From Favolaschia claudopus (Eukaryota > Basidiomycota > Agaricomycetes > Agaricales > Mycenaceae), in the NCBI GenBank assembly GCA_037176885.1, contig JAWWNJ010000173.1, positions 248,001 through 312,000 of the forward strand: a DNA stretch of 64,000 nucleotides, given 5' to 3'. A model generated the notes under the pieces. It saw only the letters and a list, made by a program, of their open reading frames with translations. It was not told where the DNA came from and did not search any database. Made by a program: the position numbers and the translations under genes. Shown piece after piece: positions 1 to 11,769 of the stretch (position 1 is its first letter; each line of letters begins with the position of its first letter).

Positions 1-2117
1 TACTTACAGGTATAGATTTTGCATGTCCTCTCAGTTGATCTCAAAAATCAGTCAAAGAAATTCTGTCCTGTGATTTACTTAGGTCAATTTGGATCATGCG
101 GACTCAAATTTATTCGAATTATCGTCCTTCTAGTACAAGATTCCAGTCATTCTATGTGAATTGATGTCCAATGAATCCCGGCTGAGGCTGAATTCATCTT
201 CCAAACATTGGTTGACTCAGAGCTCTGTGGCCGTCAAGTTTCACTCAATTAACTCTTGAAATAAAGGTATAACTTCATTCAGAATTCACCCTGATTTCCT
301 CTTGGTCTCATTGTCTCGCATTTAGGTCAACATTATGCTGAACAATTCGAGGGTCGCAGTGACTGGCAGGATTGCAACCTCTACATATCAGAGGCCAGGT
401 ACAATTCACGATTTCAGAGCACCATCCCCCGCCATCCAGTGACTGTACGCAATCGAGTCCACTCCAATCCTGTTGCTTGCATCATCATATCTCTTCCTTT
501 GGCATCGACTTTGAATCCAATGCGCAAACCGCTCGGTGACCACAAACCTAGGAGTATGTAGAACGAACACCTTAAATTCTACACACACCAACTCTATGCT
601 ATTTTATTGAACACCGGTAAGCGTGACTTGTTGAAGCAATTGCAAGGTATTCGCTCCATGAGTCCACTGTATTCCCTCAATCATCGCTCGGAGTCTCTCA
701 GAGATAATTTACTGTATCCCAACTCTGTCGAATTGGGTTTGTGAAAGAAAGGAGATATCGGAATACGCTGACTGAGGTGATACAATAGAAAGTGAAAGCC
801 AGTCTTTGTTGAACTGAATTATTGATTACAGTGAATATTTAATATTTGCTAGATACTAGTACTAAAGGCCCACACAAATGATGAGTCAATCAGACTTACA
901 AGGACCTTCCATCCACCTACTGCAACGAGTCGAACAGCTGCCTGGGATGAATCTCAAACTGAAAAGATATTAGCAAGCGTACGAGAAAGAGCGAGCCGAA
1001 GCTTGTATTGCAACTCGGATGCTCTAGTATGAGTTGCATAAGGCAAGCTACCATTATTCTCCCCATAACCTCAGTCACAAGAGTTCCGCTTTCGTATTGC
1101 TTTCATATTGATTTTGCATGAATCAACTTCAAGCCTCAATCAAGTGCTTAAGTAAATGCAAGCTGAGCTCCATGTTCAATTTTCAAATGCGAGCTCAGGT
1201 CGTTGCTCAATTGTGCTCAATTTTCACAGCAGAAATTAACTTCCGCAAAAGAGGGCGGACGAACCTATGAAAGGGGCGGGATCGAAGTTGCAAAAGGGGT
1301 GGAACAATTCTCCGCCCCTTAGGTCACCGGTGAGAATGGGGCGGAAAGTGCCGAAAACAGCTCAAAGAAGGGCGGAACGGCCGAAAAGCCGATGTTCGGG
1401 GCGGCACAATTAAATGTGCATCCGGACCGCCATAAGCTGTTTGATGAGTCTCAACAAGAACACATTGAACGCAAGTTTGAACCGTGGGAGTAGAACTGTC
1501 ATGTGGCGGTAGCTGGATCAGAGTTGACGTCGGCCCGCTGGTCGGATGCTTCCTTGCTTCTCCGACTTTGCGCATCTCCTCGAGACGGCTGGGTATGTAC
1601 CGATAAGGTACCAACCACTGCCTCCGTCGGACGCAAACTTCGCCGTCCGAATGGGCTCATACAACCTAAAATGCCACAATTCAGGGAATTGTACCTCCAG
1701 GCCACCGTCTGTTCGATCTCCGGTGGCGCTCTCTGTGCTCAGCGCTCAGGCTTCACCGCTTGATTTCGTGCATCAATCAAGCCACCGAACTGAATCTTCC
1801 TGTTCACCATCTCAAAGCCTCGATACCTGGTCCACTTCGGATCGCCGATCTCGCGGAATTATTCGAAGAAAAGTAGCATTCGAACTAGATCCTATGACCT
1901 GTTGCTTGGCTCAGATGCTGCCCTGCTGAGGGCGCTGTCTGTGATGGTCCACCCTCATGCAACTTCATTTCTTCTTTTGCTGATGAGCCTTCCCCGGTTC
2001 ATGTGCAGCCTATACACATGATAACTGCGTCTTGTACGACGTCCTTTAAAAGCAGCGAGACTCTGAGCACTTTCGTTCAACGGTCTTCCCCGTCTTTTCG
2101 TCGCCGCCGTCTCCAAA
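1..2117. other. gene-poor left end
   Basis: I see no convincing gene in this stretch. The open frames at about 1.3-1.9 kb show no family motif and overlap one another on both strands. The part at 1250-1410 is G-rich, with repeated GGGGCGG/GGCGGA words. The last few hundred bases must hold the promoter of the GH71 gene that begins at 2118. Confidence 0.6.
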
Positions 2118-5100
2118 ATGCTGGTCAGGTTAGCGACTGTCTTCGCCTCTATTCTCCTCGCATCGGCTACGCCCAGTTCGGTCAATGCTGTCGAGAAGCG
2201 CCAGAGTTTCCCCAAGATGGTTCGTATTAGCCTAGTCTGCATTGTTGAAAAAGCTAATGCTTTGAGCTAGGTGGTAAGTCGGTGTACGATCTGAATGGCG
2301 TTCGCTCACTTGAAGTCTCCCTGAAAGTTCTGTCACTTCATGGTGCGTGCATCCCTAACCAGCCTGATTTCCGCTAATTCGGAACCGTCTTCAGATTGGT
2401 ATCGAAAGTGACCGCACCAGCTCTGCCGACGTAAGTCTTGTCTGTCGTGTCCATTTATCATTTCTTACGGTCTTGTGTCAGTACGATGGAGACATGATCC
2501 GTGCCAAATCCTTTGGCATCGACGCTTTCGCGCTCAATATGTAAATCTTCTCTCTTTTCTTTCTCGTTGGCCTACTCTAATGCTCTTTCTCATAGTGTAC
2601 GTTCTCCTATGACAGTTACTTTCACCATACTAATCTCCCTGTAGGGAGGTTTGTGCATTTTCATTCAAAAACAATTCAGCTGCTGAGCGATGAATGACAC
2701 AAATAGTCGATCCATATACGTGCGTATTCGTCTCGTCATCAATTTTCGCAATTTTCACCTTCTGTGCAGTGATCAACAGCGTATGTCCGTCAGCTCGAGT
2801 CTTTCGTTTCATTTACTGTTGCATTAGTTGGATTCGCATATGACTCTGCTGCTCGTAATGGCATGAAAGGTGTGTTTGTCCCAATGTGAGCCAGAGATTT
2901 CCAGGCTGAGCTCATTCTCCCAGTCTTCATCAGTTACGACTTCAACTGTACGTCGAATCGGTCCAACCAACGCAGAAGCTGCTTCTAAACGGTGCACCCA
3001 GGGTGGCACATCGACCAAGGTGCCCAGATCGGATCCCATCTCGCAGGATACGCCTCGCGCCCCGCTCAGCTCTTCATTAACAATGCTGTATGTCGACCAA
3101 CCTTCTTTCGAAACACAGATTTGTGATATCCATTTACTACTTAGGCTTTCGTCTCTTCGTTTGCTGGTGACGGTGTCGACGTAACTGCTATGCGCAACGC
3201 TGCCGGACGCTCCATCATGTTCGTTCCCAACTTCCACCCTGGTGCGTTGTTGGCTTTTCCCTCGCGCTTCTTGCAGATTGTTTGAATTCTACAAAAGGTC
3301 AGGGTAACTTCGGCGCCATCGACGGTGCCCTCAACTGGTATGTTGACTTTCTCTCTTGCCAATACATGTCCCTTACCGCCGCACATCGAAGGATGGGCTG
3401 GCCTAACGATGGAAACAACAAGGCACCAAAGCCTGGTGCCAACATCACAGTCGCAGCCGGCGATTCTCAATACCGATCTGCTCTCGGCGGGAAACCGTAC
3501 CTCGCCCCAGTCAGCCCTTGGTTCTCCACCCACTACGGACCTGAAGTGCGTCAATCAATTTATCCAACTAGAACTCGAAACCGAGGTTGAACGAATTTAT
3601 TATCTAGGTCGACTACTCCAAGAACTGGGTCTTCCCCGGCGATCTTTTGTGGTTCAACCGCTGGCAAGAGATTCTCACACTCAAGCCCGAATTCCTTGAG
3701 ATCGTCACCTGGTGATTGTTTCTCTTTCTTGAGTTATTTTCGGCACTCAACGAATACAGGAACGACTATGGTGAATCTCACTACGTCGGACCTCTTAGCA
3801 GCAAGCACCAGGATGACGGAGGCTCGAAATGGGTCAACGACATGTAAGAAACCTTTATGTTCTCATTCATGCCTCTATGACGCTCATCTTTGTTTGATTC
3901 TTAGGCCGCACAATGTAAGGAGCTTTTTGTACTCCCTAATGACTGGATTCCTTACCGTTAACTTGAACAGGCTTGGCTGGATTTGGCCAAACCTTTCATC
4001 TCTGCATACAAGGCCGGCGCGTCCTCTCCCAACAGCTTCATCACCTCGGACCAAATCATCTACTGGTGAATGAAAAGCTATTCTGCTTTGTTGAACTTTA
4101 CTCAACGAGTTTTCGTAGGTACCGCCCGACGCTGACCAACCTCAAGTATGTTGTTACAATTATAGCGAAGGCTTCATCGATTTAACCTCCATTCTTTCTT
4201 ATAGCTGCGACGCCACCGACACGACCCTCGTTCCGGCCAACAACAACAGCGGCAATTACTTCATGGGCGTAAGTCATAATCGGATTCAATTATAGAATTT
4301 TGTGGCTCAATAAATGTCTGTGATAGCGCCCCGATGGTTACCAGTCTATGCAAGACGCCGTCTTCGTCGTTACCCTGCTCACGAGCCCCGGTCAACTCAC
4401 TATCACTTCTGGTGGACACTCCCAGATCTTCAACGCTCCTGCCGGCGCTACCGCCTTCCAGGCCCCCATGTTTGTCGGCCAGCAGAGCTTCGCGCTGTCG
4501 CGTAACGGCGCCAACGTCCTCGCAGCCAACAGCTTGAAGGATATTTCTAGCATCTGCATTTGCGGGTGCGTTTGCCCTGTCTAGATCTTAGCCTTTCCCC
4601 ACATACTGACTGATGGATTCGACTACGGTTAGTATCTACAACTTCAACGCTTACACCGGCAGTGTACCCGCCAACTTCGTGGACCCGATGGGTCCCGATG
4701 GCTTGAACCGTCTCGTTGAAGGTTTGCATGTCCAGACCTGCCAACCGACACCGTCTCTCCCCACCTCTGCACCGCCCTACACTGGCCCTGGTGGTGTGCC
4801 GCCGCCGACGAGCGTCTCGAGCTCTACGATCACCTCACAGCCCGCGGTACGTGTCCCATTCTTTTGTATATGTACTAGTATTGTATCTGGTTTTGATGAG
4901 GGATTTTATGCAGTCATCGACCTCCCGGTCTTCGAGCTCAGCCTCCACCACTCCTCCTCCAAGCTCTTCCACCAGCAACACCACGCCCCCGACGGGCGGC
5001 TGCACTATCACTGCGTCTGAGCAGATCCGGCCCACTAACTGCATGCCCAAGTACGTTTTTCCCCTCACATCGGCAGAATGAACTACTTGACTTATCTGCT

Positions 5101-5179
5101 CTCTCTTAGGGGCTGCGTCTGGGCAGGTCCTCCTGGTCAATCCACTCCCGACCACTGCGATGGCTCCCGGCGTCGTTGA
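2118..5179 (+). CDS. secreted GH71 alpha-1,3-glucanase (mutanase-type)
   Basis: This is a glycoside hydrolase family 71 enzyme, a family that hydrolyses alpha-1,3-glucan of fungal cell walls outside the cell. The first exon (2118-2219) encodes a signal peptide, followed by a Kex2-like KR site at residues 27-28. The spliced product has the GH71 blocks FCHFMIGI, KSFGIDAFALNIG, DPYTDQQLGFAYDSAARNG, FVSSFAGDGVDV, FVPNFHPGQGNFG and EIVTWNDYGESHYVGP. A Ser/Thr/Pro-rich linker follows, and then a short Cys-rich tail (GGCTITASEQ to HCDGSRRR). I count about 18 exons. Near the 5' end the conserved sequence is restored only by very small exons: GTG at 2271-2273, a single T at 2596, GGAG at 2645-2648, and 13 and 11 nt at 2707-2719 and 2770-2780. 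Other introns are 48-60 nt with good GT-AG ends. The stop is TGA at 5177-5179. The family call is firm; the smallest exons need transcript evidence. Confidence 0.9.
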
Positions 5180-5787
5180 GCGTCGTGCTGTACTTCTGTA
5201 AACCGAATTCTGAGTTTGTTCCAACTTGGTTGGAACTATCTACACGCTCTTGTTGTTGTATGCCCTCTGTATATTTCACTGGATCTACGAGCTTTCTTGG
5301 CCAATCTCACATGTTGACGCGTGGAACCGATGACAAAGCGCGGCACGGTCGCGTCCGGAAAAGGTGATCAAAGCATATCTCACGTGCTCGCTTCCCATCA
5401 AAGCTCTTTCTCTCATACGTTTTTGCCCGCCCACTGGTCGCCCCTTCGCTCTCACAGCGAAGGAGGGATGAATATAGTTTTCACTTGAAACAATCGATAT
5501 CGTACGGACAGCAACTTCAAAGACTATTATTACCTTTCGGGTGGCAAGCTTTGAACGGCTGCCTTTTGACTTTTTTCGTGGTGGGGACTATACCATCCAT
5601 ACTGTTCGAATCGCGCCACGCATACCGCGTCGGTGGGTCTCTAGGCCCGGGGGCTATCTTCGCGCCTCTTCCTCACCCGCTTTCGTCTGAGGCTTCGTGT
5701 TTTTCATCTAGTAGGTCAGCTTGGATTCTACTGTACTCCAAGTCGATACTTGTGAACTCACACGACTCGTCTCATTGCAGTTCTTCG

Positions 5788-7621
5788 ATGGACTCCCCAT
5801 GCAAAGACATTCTGCATACTAATACAGCACCAACCGATGAACAACGTCAAAGTATCCTCGCTTTTTTACCGGCCCTTTCAGATGAAATTTCCCGCCTAGA
5901 ATCGCTCATTGCTACAGCAGTTCGTAGGCGTGATGAACTCAAAGAATATATTGGGGACCATCTAGCTTTGCTCGCTCCGATTCGCAGGATTCCACATGAT
6001 ATCCTGCGAGAAATTTTCCTGCAAACTCTACCATCGATTACAAAGGCTGCATTTGTCTCGGATGAATCGCCCATTCTTCTGTGCCAGTGTCGGAAAAACC
6101 CAATTTACTTTACCAGGTTTGATATTAACTTGATACGATATTATAGCGCTTTTCTGAACTTTATGGGCTTGACGGGATATCGGGACTGCCCGTCTGATCA
6201 CTTGAGAGCACTTGATCAAGCCAATCAACCTCTGTCAAGTGCAGAAAAGCATTATAAACAATGATCAGGCAATTCCAAGCAAATTCGGATTTTCCGACAA
6301 GATTTGCAGATCCTGGCGCATTGTCGCTCATACAACGCCTCGTCTTTGGGCATCTATGCATATCGTCGTTCCCCCGACTAGGAAGCTTCCCCAGCTTGTG
6401 GACCTGGTTTCCAAGTGGATCCAAAGATCCGGGGCAGTCCCTCTCGATTTCTCCCTGGTATATCCTCGAAAAGCGGATTACACGCTCGATATTTCCTCCT
6501 TGATCACCCCACTTGTCGCCGAGTCTCACCGATGGCGAGAGGTCCAGCTCGAGAAACAGAGCTGGCACCATCTTACGTCTCTGAAGCCCGAAGATGTACC
6601 AGTATTGGCCAGTGTCACACTCCCTGATCGTCTTGACGGCTCCCCACACGAGCCTGATCCCCCCGAACCCCTACTGTTCTTGGGAACTCGGAGCCTGCGC
6701 AGCCTCAGATGTTCTTGCACTTCTTATCTAACACGAAACCCAATCTCGTGGGCGTCCCTAACGAGCCTCAATGCAATGACGCCCTCCATATCATATGACT
6801 TCGCACTCGATATACTCTCTCGATGCCCACTTCTGGAAACTTGCACACTTCACATAACGGGCCCGGGTGCGCACCACAGCGACTCGGAGTTGATGTATAG
6901 CACCCACCGTCCGTCCCTCTTCCACCTCCATCATCTCTTTGTCGAATCTTTCGGCGGCATATCAATTCATGATCCAGCTCACCTCTTTGATAAGCTGGAC
7001 ATCCCTGCTCTGGGTTCCTTCGAACGCTACAGCATAGGTGAATTCCCCCCTAATATTTCGTCTCGCGCCATTTTCCCTTCCGTTTTGACACATATCGAAC
7101 GTTTAAAAATCGGAGTGCGGACAATGTCCAGCGAGCTTCTCATTTCCGCCCTTGCGGCTATGCCCATCCTCAAGGAATTGCATATTATATACGAACCCTA
7201 CGAATATTCAGGAGCCCACGGGCGCCGCACTCGAGATCGCAAATTCCTTGCGCGTCTTTCCGTCACTTCATCTGAAAGCCATTTTCCGACGCTATGCCCT
7301 CGGTTGCGGTATCTTACTCTAGGACAGTTCAAGCGTTTATCCGATAATACCCTCCTTAATTTTATCTTATCAAGAACCGAACAGCACCTGGGATCCCTTG
7401 CACAGGCACCACAATTCTCTAATGTCGTCCCCCTCCGCCGCGTCAGTTGCACTCTGACACGCGAGATGGAGCGCGATATCTTGCCGGAATTAGAGCCTCA
7501 CCGTGGCGATATGCAGATCGAGCTCAAATATGAAGTTAAGAATACTACTGCGCGATGGACGATTGCGTCCGAGTGCTTCGCCTACTCTCCTTTGGAAGGC
7601 ATGGATTATTTCGAGCCGTAG
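5788..7621 (+). CDS. F-box protein of the Agaricomycete type
   Basis: The predicted protein starts MDSPCKDIL at 5788. A coiled-coil-like stretch (DEISRLESLIATAVRRRDEL) precedes an F-box core with HDILREIFLQTLP. After a junction comes CRSWRIVAHTTPRLWASMHI, the usual second half of this F-box, and then about 430 residues of leucine-rich, LRR-like sequence ending at a TAG at 7619-7621. In this family the F-box recruits Skp1 of SCF ubiquitin ligases, and the C-terminal part probably binds the target; neither target nor function is known here. The two halves of the F-box are in different frames, separated at about 6075-6300. A GT-AG intron from TTTACCAG|gtttga to ttgcag|ATCC (6114-6310 approx.) restores the frame but adds extra residues before RSWR. 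No neighbour suggests a pathway. Confidence 0.75.
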
Positions 7622-7992
7622 TTTTGGACCCTACGTATACGCTACAAGTCATAAGATGTCAATCTCGTGTGTATGATATATCCGAATCCGATGTAGCTGG
7701 TCGCAGTTTAAACTTTAAAGTTATGAAGGTATTCCTCCCTCTGGAGCACTGTAATCCACAAGTTGCCAACGCTATTCACCATCCGTTGCACCGAGCATCG
7801 CTTGAAACCAAAACACCCCAAGACAAATAACATTGCAAAAGCAGTACAAGCAAGCAATTTACAAATACAGATGCGAGTCCATCTATGAGGTACCAGGAAG
7901 CCGATAGCACAATGCGCTCTACACTGTACACTGTAAACAACAGATAGCGAGAATATATACAGATAAAAATAGTAATAGAACACCAGGGAGTA

Positions 7993-9094
7993 TCAAGCAG
8001 TGTAGATGAATTCGCTTTCGAAAAGCGAGATCAAGAATGGGTCCATCAACGGGAACGAGTTGAAGGGTTCGAGATTGTGCTGCTCGTACTGCGGTAGGTG
8101 CGACACATACTGAGATGCCGGGTCAAACCAGGAGGGAGTCAGGTAGAGGGAAGGGGATGACCCTCTTGCTAGGAAGTCATTGCCCATGGCGGGACCCTGC
8201 GTCAAGCCTGTGGAGGCCGGGGGGATAGGAAATGCGCATGGGTTCCATACGCAGTTGCCTGCGCCAGTAGATGGAGCGAGAAGGGAGTAGTCGAGGACGG
8301 GAGACGGGCCGATGTCAAGGTCGAGCGGGACAGGGACAAAGTCCGGGGAGTAGACCTCATATGAGGGTGGCGTGCAGGGCGATGGCGAGGACGGGAGAGA
8401 GGAGAAGGAGGAGCCGGAAGAGGAAGGTGAAGACGAGCCACTGTCGCTGCCATTGGCAACGGATTCGACGTCCATGCTCAAGAGGCTATGGAAGTCGAGT
8501 ACGACTTGAAGCTCGCGAGGGGCGGCCTTGTTCTTGCGGGGCACGTTCTTGACACGGCCACCAGCGACGCAGCGACGTTTGTGTCTGCTCAAGCACGCCG
8601 GATCGCCTGTGCTATACGGGCACTTGGGGCAGGCGTGCGGCTTGTCCGTTGTACTGCGGAAGCAATCAGATCCAGAACAACCGAGACGAGGTGAAAGAAG
8701 GCGACTCACTGTTTCGTTGTATAATGGGTACGCATGTTAGAGCGTTGGAGGCACTTGTGTGTGCAGCCGGGGAACGTGCACGAGATCATGCTACGTAAGA
8801 AGAAACCTTTATTAGTTCAGACGACAAGACACGTCGCAGGAGAGGACGCACAGTTTCTCGCGCTCTTCGAGGGAGAGATGGAGAGGAATGTGCCGAGTCA
8901 GATCGGTCTTGTTGTTGTAGCTCCACCGGCAGCCATCGTGCGGGCAGGGGAAGTGGAGTGGCGGGTTAGGAGGAGTTCGGCCATTCTGGATGGAGCGTGT
9001 TAGAGGAAGGGCAAAGGACATTCAGAGGGGAACTCACGACGGAAGACTTGGAGACGCGAGCGGGGAATGAGGAGGCAGAGGGTACGCGAGGCAT
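7993..9094 (-). CDS. C2H2 zinc-finger transcription factor
   Basis: Four exons on the minus strand. Exon 1 (9094-9038) encodes MPRVPSASSFPARVSKSSV, and its GTGAGT donor lies at 9037. The next exons give three C2H2 fingers in a row: CPHDGCRWSYNNKTDLTRH, then CTFPGCTHKCLQRSNMRTH, then CPKCPYSTGDPACLSRHKRR. The last two are joined by a TDKPHACP-type linker, a classic DNA-binding finger arrangement. A basic stretch (RVKNVPRKNK) follows, then a long Ser/Pro-rich C-terminal half with acidic, hydrophobic patches that could activate transcription. The last residues are SEFIYTA, with the stop at 7993-7995. Its tail faces the 3' end of the F-box gene. The finger assignment is seen directly; target genes and biological role cannot be inferred. 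Confidence 0.82.
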
Positions 9095-9403
9095 CGTCGT
9101 GTCTTAGAGACGAGGAAATTGGAGGGCAGGAAGATTGCGAGTGGGAAGGCGATAGGCGCTTTGGGGCGTGGGGTCTCCAGGCCATCTTCCCCCCAGCTTT
9201 ATACGATTTGGATATCCCCTCCAGAGAGAAAACTTTGATGGATTGGTTCGCTTAAGACGAGCAAAATTGCCATACAAGTCCAATGTTTGCGGTGGTTTGG
9301 AACCGCGGGCCCAAGCGTTTTTGAGCCACTCGACGCGATTGGTGTGACGAAATATTGCCGTTCGGGGTAGTTGTTCCATGTGTGACGACCGTCGAGTGGC
9401 ACA

Positions 9404-9968
9404 TCACGACGGCGACGAAGACAAAGGACGTTGTCCGAAAAAGGAAATCCTCGCTTTTGTTATTGTCGTGTATTTGGCCGAGCTCAGAAGAGTGACTAGT
9501 GCACAGGCAAGGGCCTTGTTGAACGCAGGAAGAGCTTGCGCCTGAGGCTCATAGGCCTTGCGGGCCCCGCCGGCGATGCCGCTGATCGCGAGCTCAGACA
9601 AAGCACTGGTGAAGTGAGAGGAATGAGAGGGAGGCTATGAAAAAAGAGAGGAAGACTTACTGCTGGTCGACGACGCCAACAAAACGTCCCCTGGTGATTG
9701 AGTACCACTCGGGGGCACGATCTTCTTCCTCGACGGCGGCCAGGCACTCGGCGGGGGCGACGAAGACTTCGTTCGCCTGATACGGGCCCTCGGTGCGAAG
9801 GTGGGGGACGAGGGGGGCCGGCAGACCAGCGCCGGGAGCGGGGCGAGGGACTTCTTTGGGCGGCTCCTTGGCAGCGACCTCCTTGTCCTTCTTGATGGGA
9901 GGAGGGGGAGGGGCGGGGAGGGCGACGGGCATCGCAGCGGTCGGGAAGAAGGATGTTATGGGGATCAC
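9404..9968 (-). CDS. protein with viroplasmin / RNase H1 N-terminal fold domain
   Basis: Two exons. The N-terminal part is low-complexity (PAPPPPPIKKDKE, Pro/Lys/Glu-rich). It runs into EWYSITRGRFVGVVD, which continues across a short intron (donor GTAAGT next to 9661) into ELAISGIAGGARKAY and QAQALPAFNKAL. The pattern WYxxxxGRxxGVV...SG..GA.KAY....QA..AF is the small RNase H1 N-terminal (also called caulimovirus viroplasmin) domain. In RNase H1 it binds RNA/DNA hybrids; in many Agaricomycete proteins it stands alone, as here, without a catalytic RNase H domain. The start at 9968 is the first in-frame ATG; an internal ATG at about 9932 (MPVALPAP) is equally possible. About 150 residues, probably soluble. 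Function unknown. Confidence 0.62.
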
Positions 9969-11769
9969 GATGCAGACTGTTAACGGAATAGTGAGGAAAG
10001 CGTCGACGAGTCAGAAGGGGGGAGGGAGAAGCTGGTTCCACAGACTAATGGAAGGTATGTCCCAGAACACGCTTTGGGTTCTCTAGAAATGATCCGCGAA
10101 AGTTGGCGCCAGAGGTAAGTAAATGTTAGCGGTGTCCAGGTCGTGAGTCGACTCGTGCTTGCGAGGGGGTCCATCCTTGTAAACTTTCCGAACGATAAAG
10201 GCGGTCGTAATCTTGCAGTGGACGCTCTTGGAGAGGACACTTGCTTTGTTGCGAAGGTCTGAGGCGGGAAGTGCAGCCGCGCGCACTCCTCAGCCTGATC
10301 TTCGACCCTGTGTCGGGGCCAAAAGTTCTCGAAATCCAGAATTGCGGAGCGTTTTCACCGACTATGAGGCGTCGGAGGGGCAGCGAGAGCGAGGTTATGG
10401 CCCCCAGCGCTTTCAGAATGTCTGGCAAAACCATTACCGCTGCGTATGCGCCGTTCAGAAAAAGGTTCGTATGTCAGCGCATATATAGGAATTCGCCATG
10501 CTGAAGCCTAGAAGCGACTACCCGGAATTATTCCTTGGAATGCAATATCTTGGACACCGCCCGAAATGTGCATAATGGGGACAAATCTGAGGAAGGACGC
10601 AGGATATGCGCAGAGCATGCAGACTTGAGGAGGAGGCCCTGATAGACACATCAGGCGAGTGTACCATTCCACCAAGTAGAAGGCGATTCAAAGCTGGTTC
10701 AAAGCACGGGAGGCGCAGGCACTGGTCCGGAGAGTTTGAAACAGTCGTTGGGAGGCTCAGGACGATTCATGGCGAGGCAGAAGCCTTGCCAGTGAAACCC
10801 TACAAGGCAGTCGGGTGTTTAAGGTAATTAGCCTTTTGCGCCGTATTCGATCCACTGGTATTTAGCCAAAAGAAACCCCCGATGCAGTCCTTGGGGAGGA
10901 GGAAACCAGGAGACTCAGAAGCCAAAAGAAACCTCACCTCTATTCGGCTTTGTGGTCCGACACACGGATCGGTCTTTCGGACGATGTTTCGATGTGGCTT
11001 GAGTTTCTTCGGCTCAATCATCGATGCCAAGGCTTCAAGCTTCAAGCTTCAAGTCTCTTGGTTCTTTGGGCCTGGCATGCCCTCAAGTTACAGTTTTTTT
11101 TTACTAGCACTAACGTTGGTGACTCCATATTCGCCCTGGCCTGTCTCAACGCTATCCTAGTATCCTTTCCTTCGAGAATCGATATTCGTCAGTATTCGTC
11201 GTGAAATGACTTGGATCCAATCAACAATATCGGATTCTCTTCAAGACGGAGCCTGGCAGTAACGCTGCGCGCTCACTAATGCAGCGGTTATGCATCCGAG
11301 GGAAGGATATACTTCACAAAGCTCAAGTAACCTCCGTTTAGGCGACACGGCCTTTTACACAACCTTGCTGACGTGACAAGGTCGCCTCTCAAAATGTCGA
11401 AAACTCTCGACAGCTCTCGACTCGACCCAATTCTACCTCTGTTGCGTTCTTGTCCATCAGTCCTGTCTCTTCATTTGCGAGCACAAACGTTTTCTGTTCC
11501 GAATGGTTTCTTTTTCCATGATCTTTCTGCTATCAGAATTCGTCCAGTCCAAATGCGTAAGCAGATTTGACCAGTTTTTCCGTGTCTTACGCATTGACCC
11601 AGGTCTGACTTGTTTTCTGCTTGCTCACCACATTCATGACGGGTAGCATCCGCTGTCTGAACGTACGCGTCCCGGCGCCGCATAATAATGTCTCTGGCAG
11701 CCGTTATGAGTCTATAAAAGCTGCGGGAGCACCAGGCATGGTTTGTCAAAGGTTCATCCCTCACCGACA
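9969..11769. other. intergenic region without a supported gene
   Basis: Several open frames of 60-100 codons occur at 10.08-10.83 kb and 10.88-11.2 kb, but none shows a domain, a signal peptide with a mature part, or a consistent exon chain. It holds the promoter side of the minus-strand viroplasmin-type gene and of the plus-strand MFS gene. A small taxon-restricted gene on the minus strand at about 10.08-10.43 kb cannot be excluded. Confidence 0.5.

Noticed and set aside
1465..1500. tRNA fragment suggested by TTTGAACC-like words
   Set aside because: The bases around the putative T-loop cannot form the 5-bp T stem, and no acceptor or anticodon arm is present.
10083..10434. Small minus-strand gene (MVLPDILKALGAITS...)
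   Set aside because: It looks superficially protein-like, but I could not join its parts with good splice sites and recognise no family.
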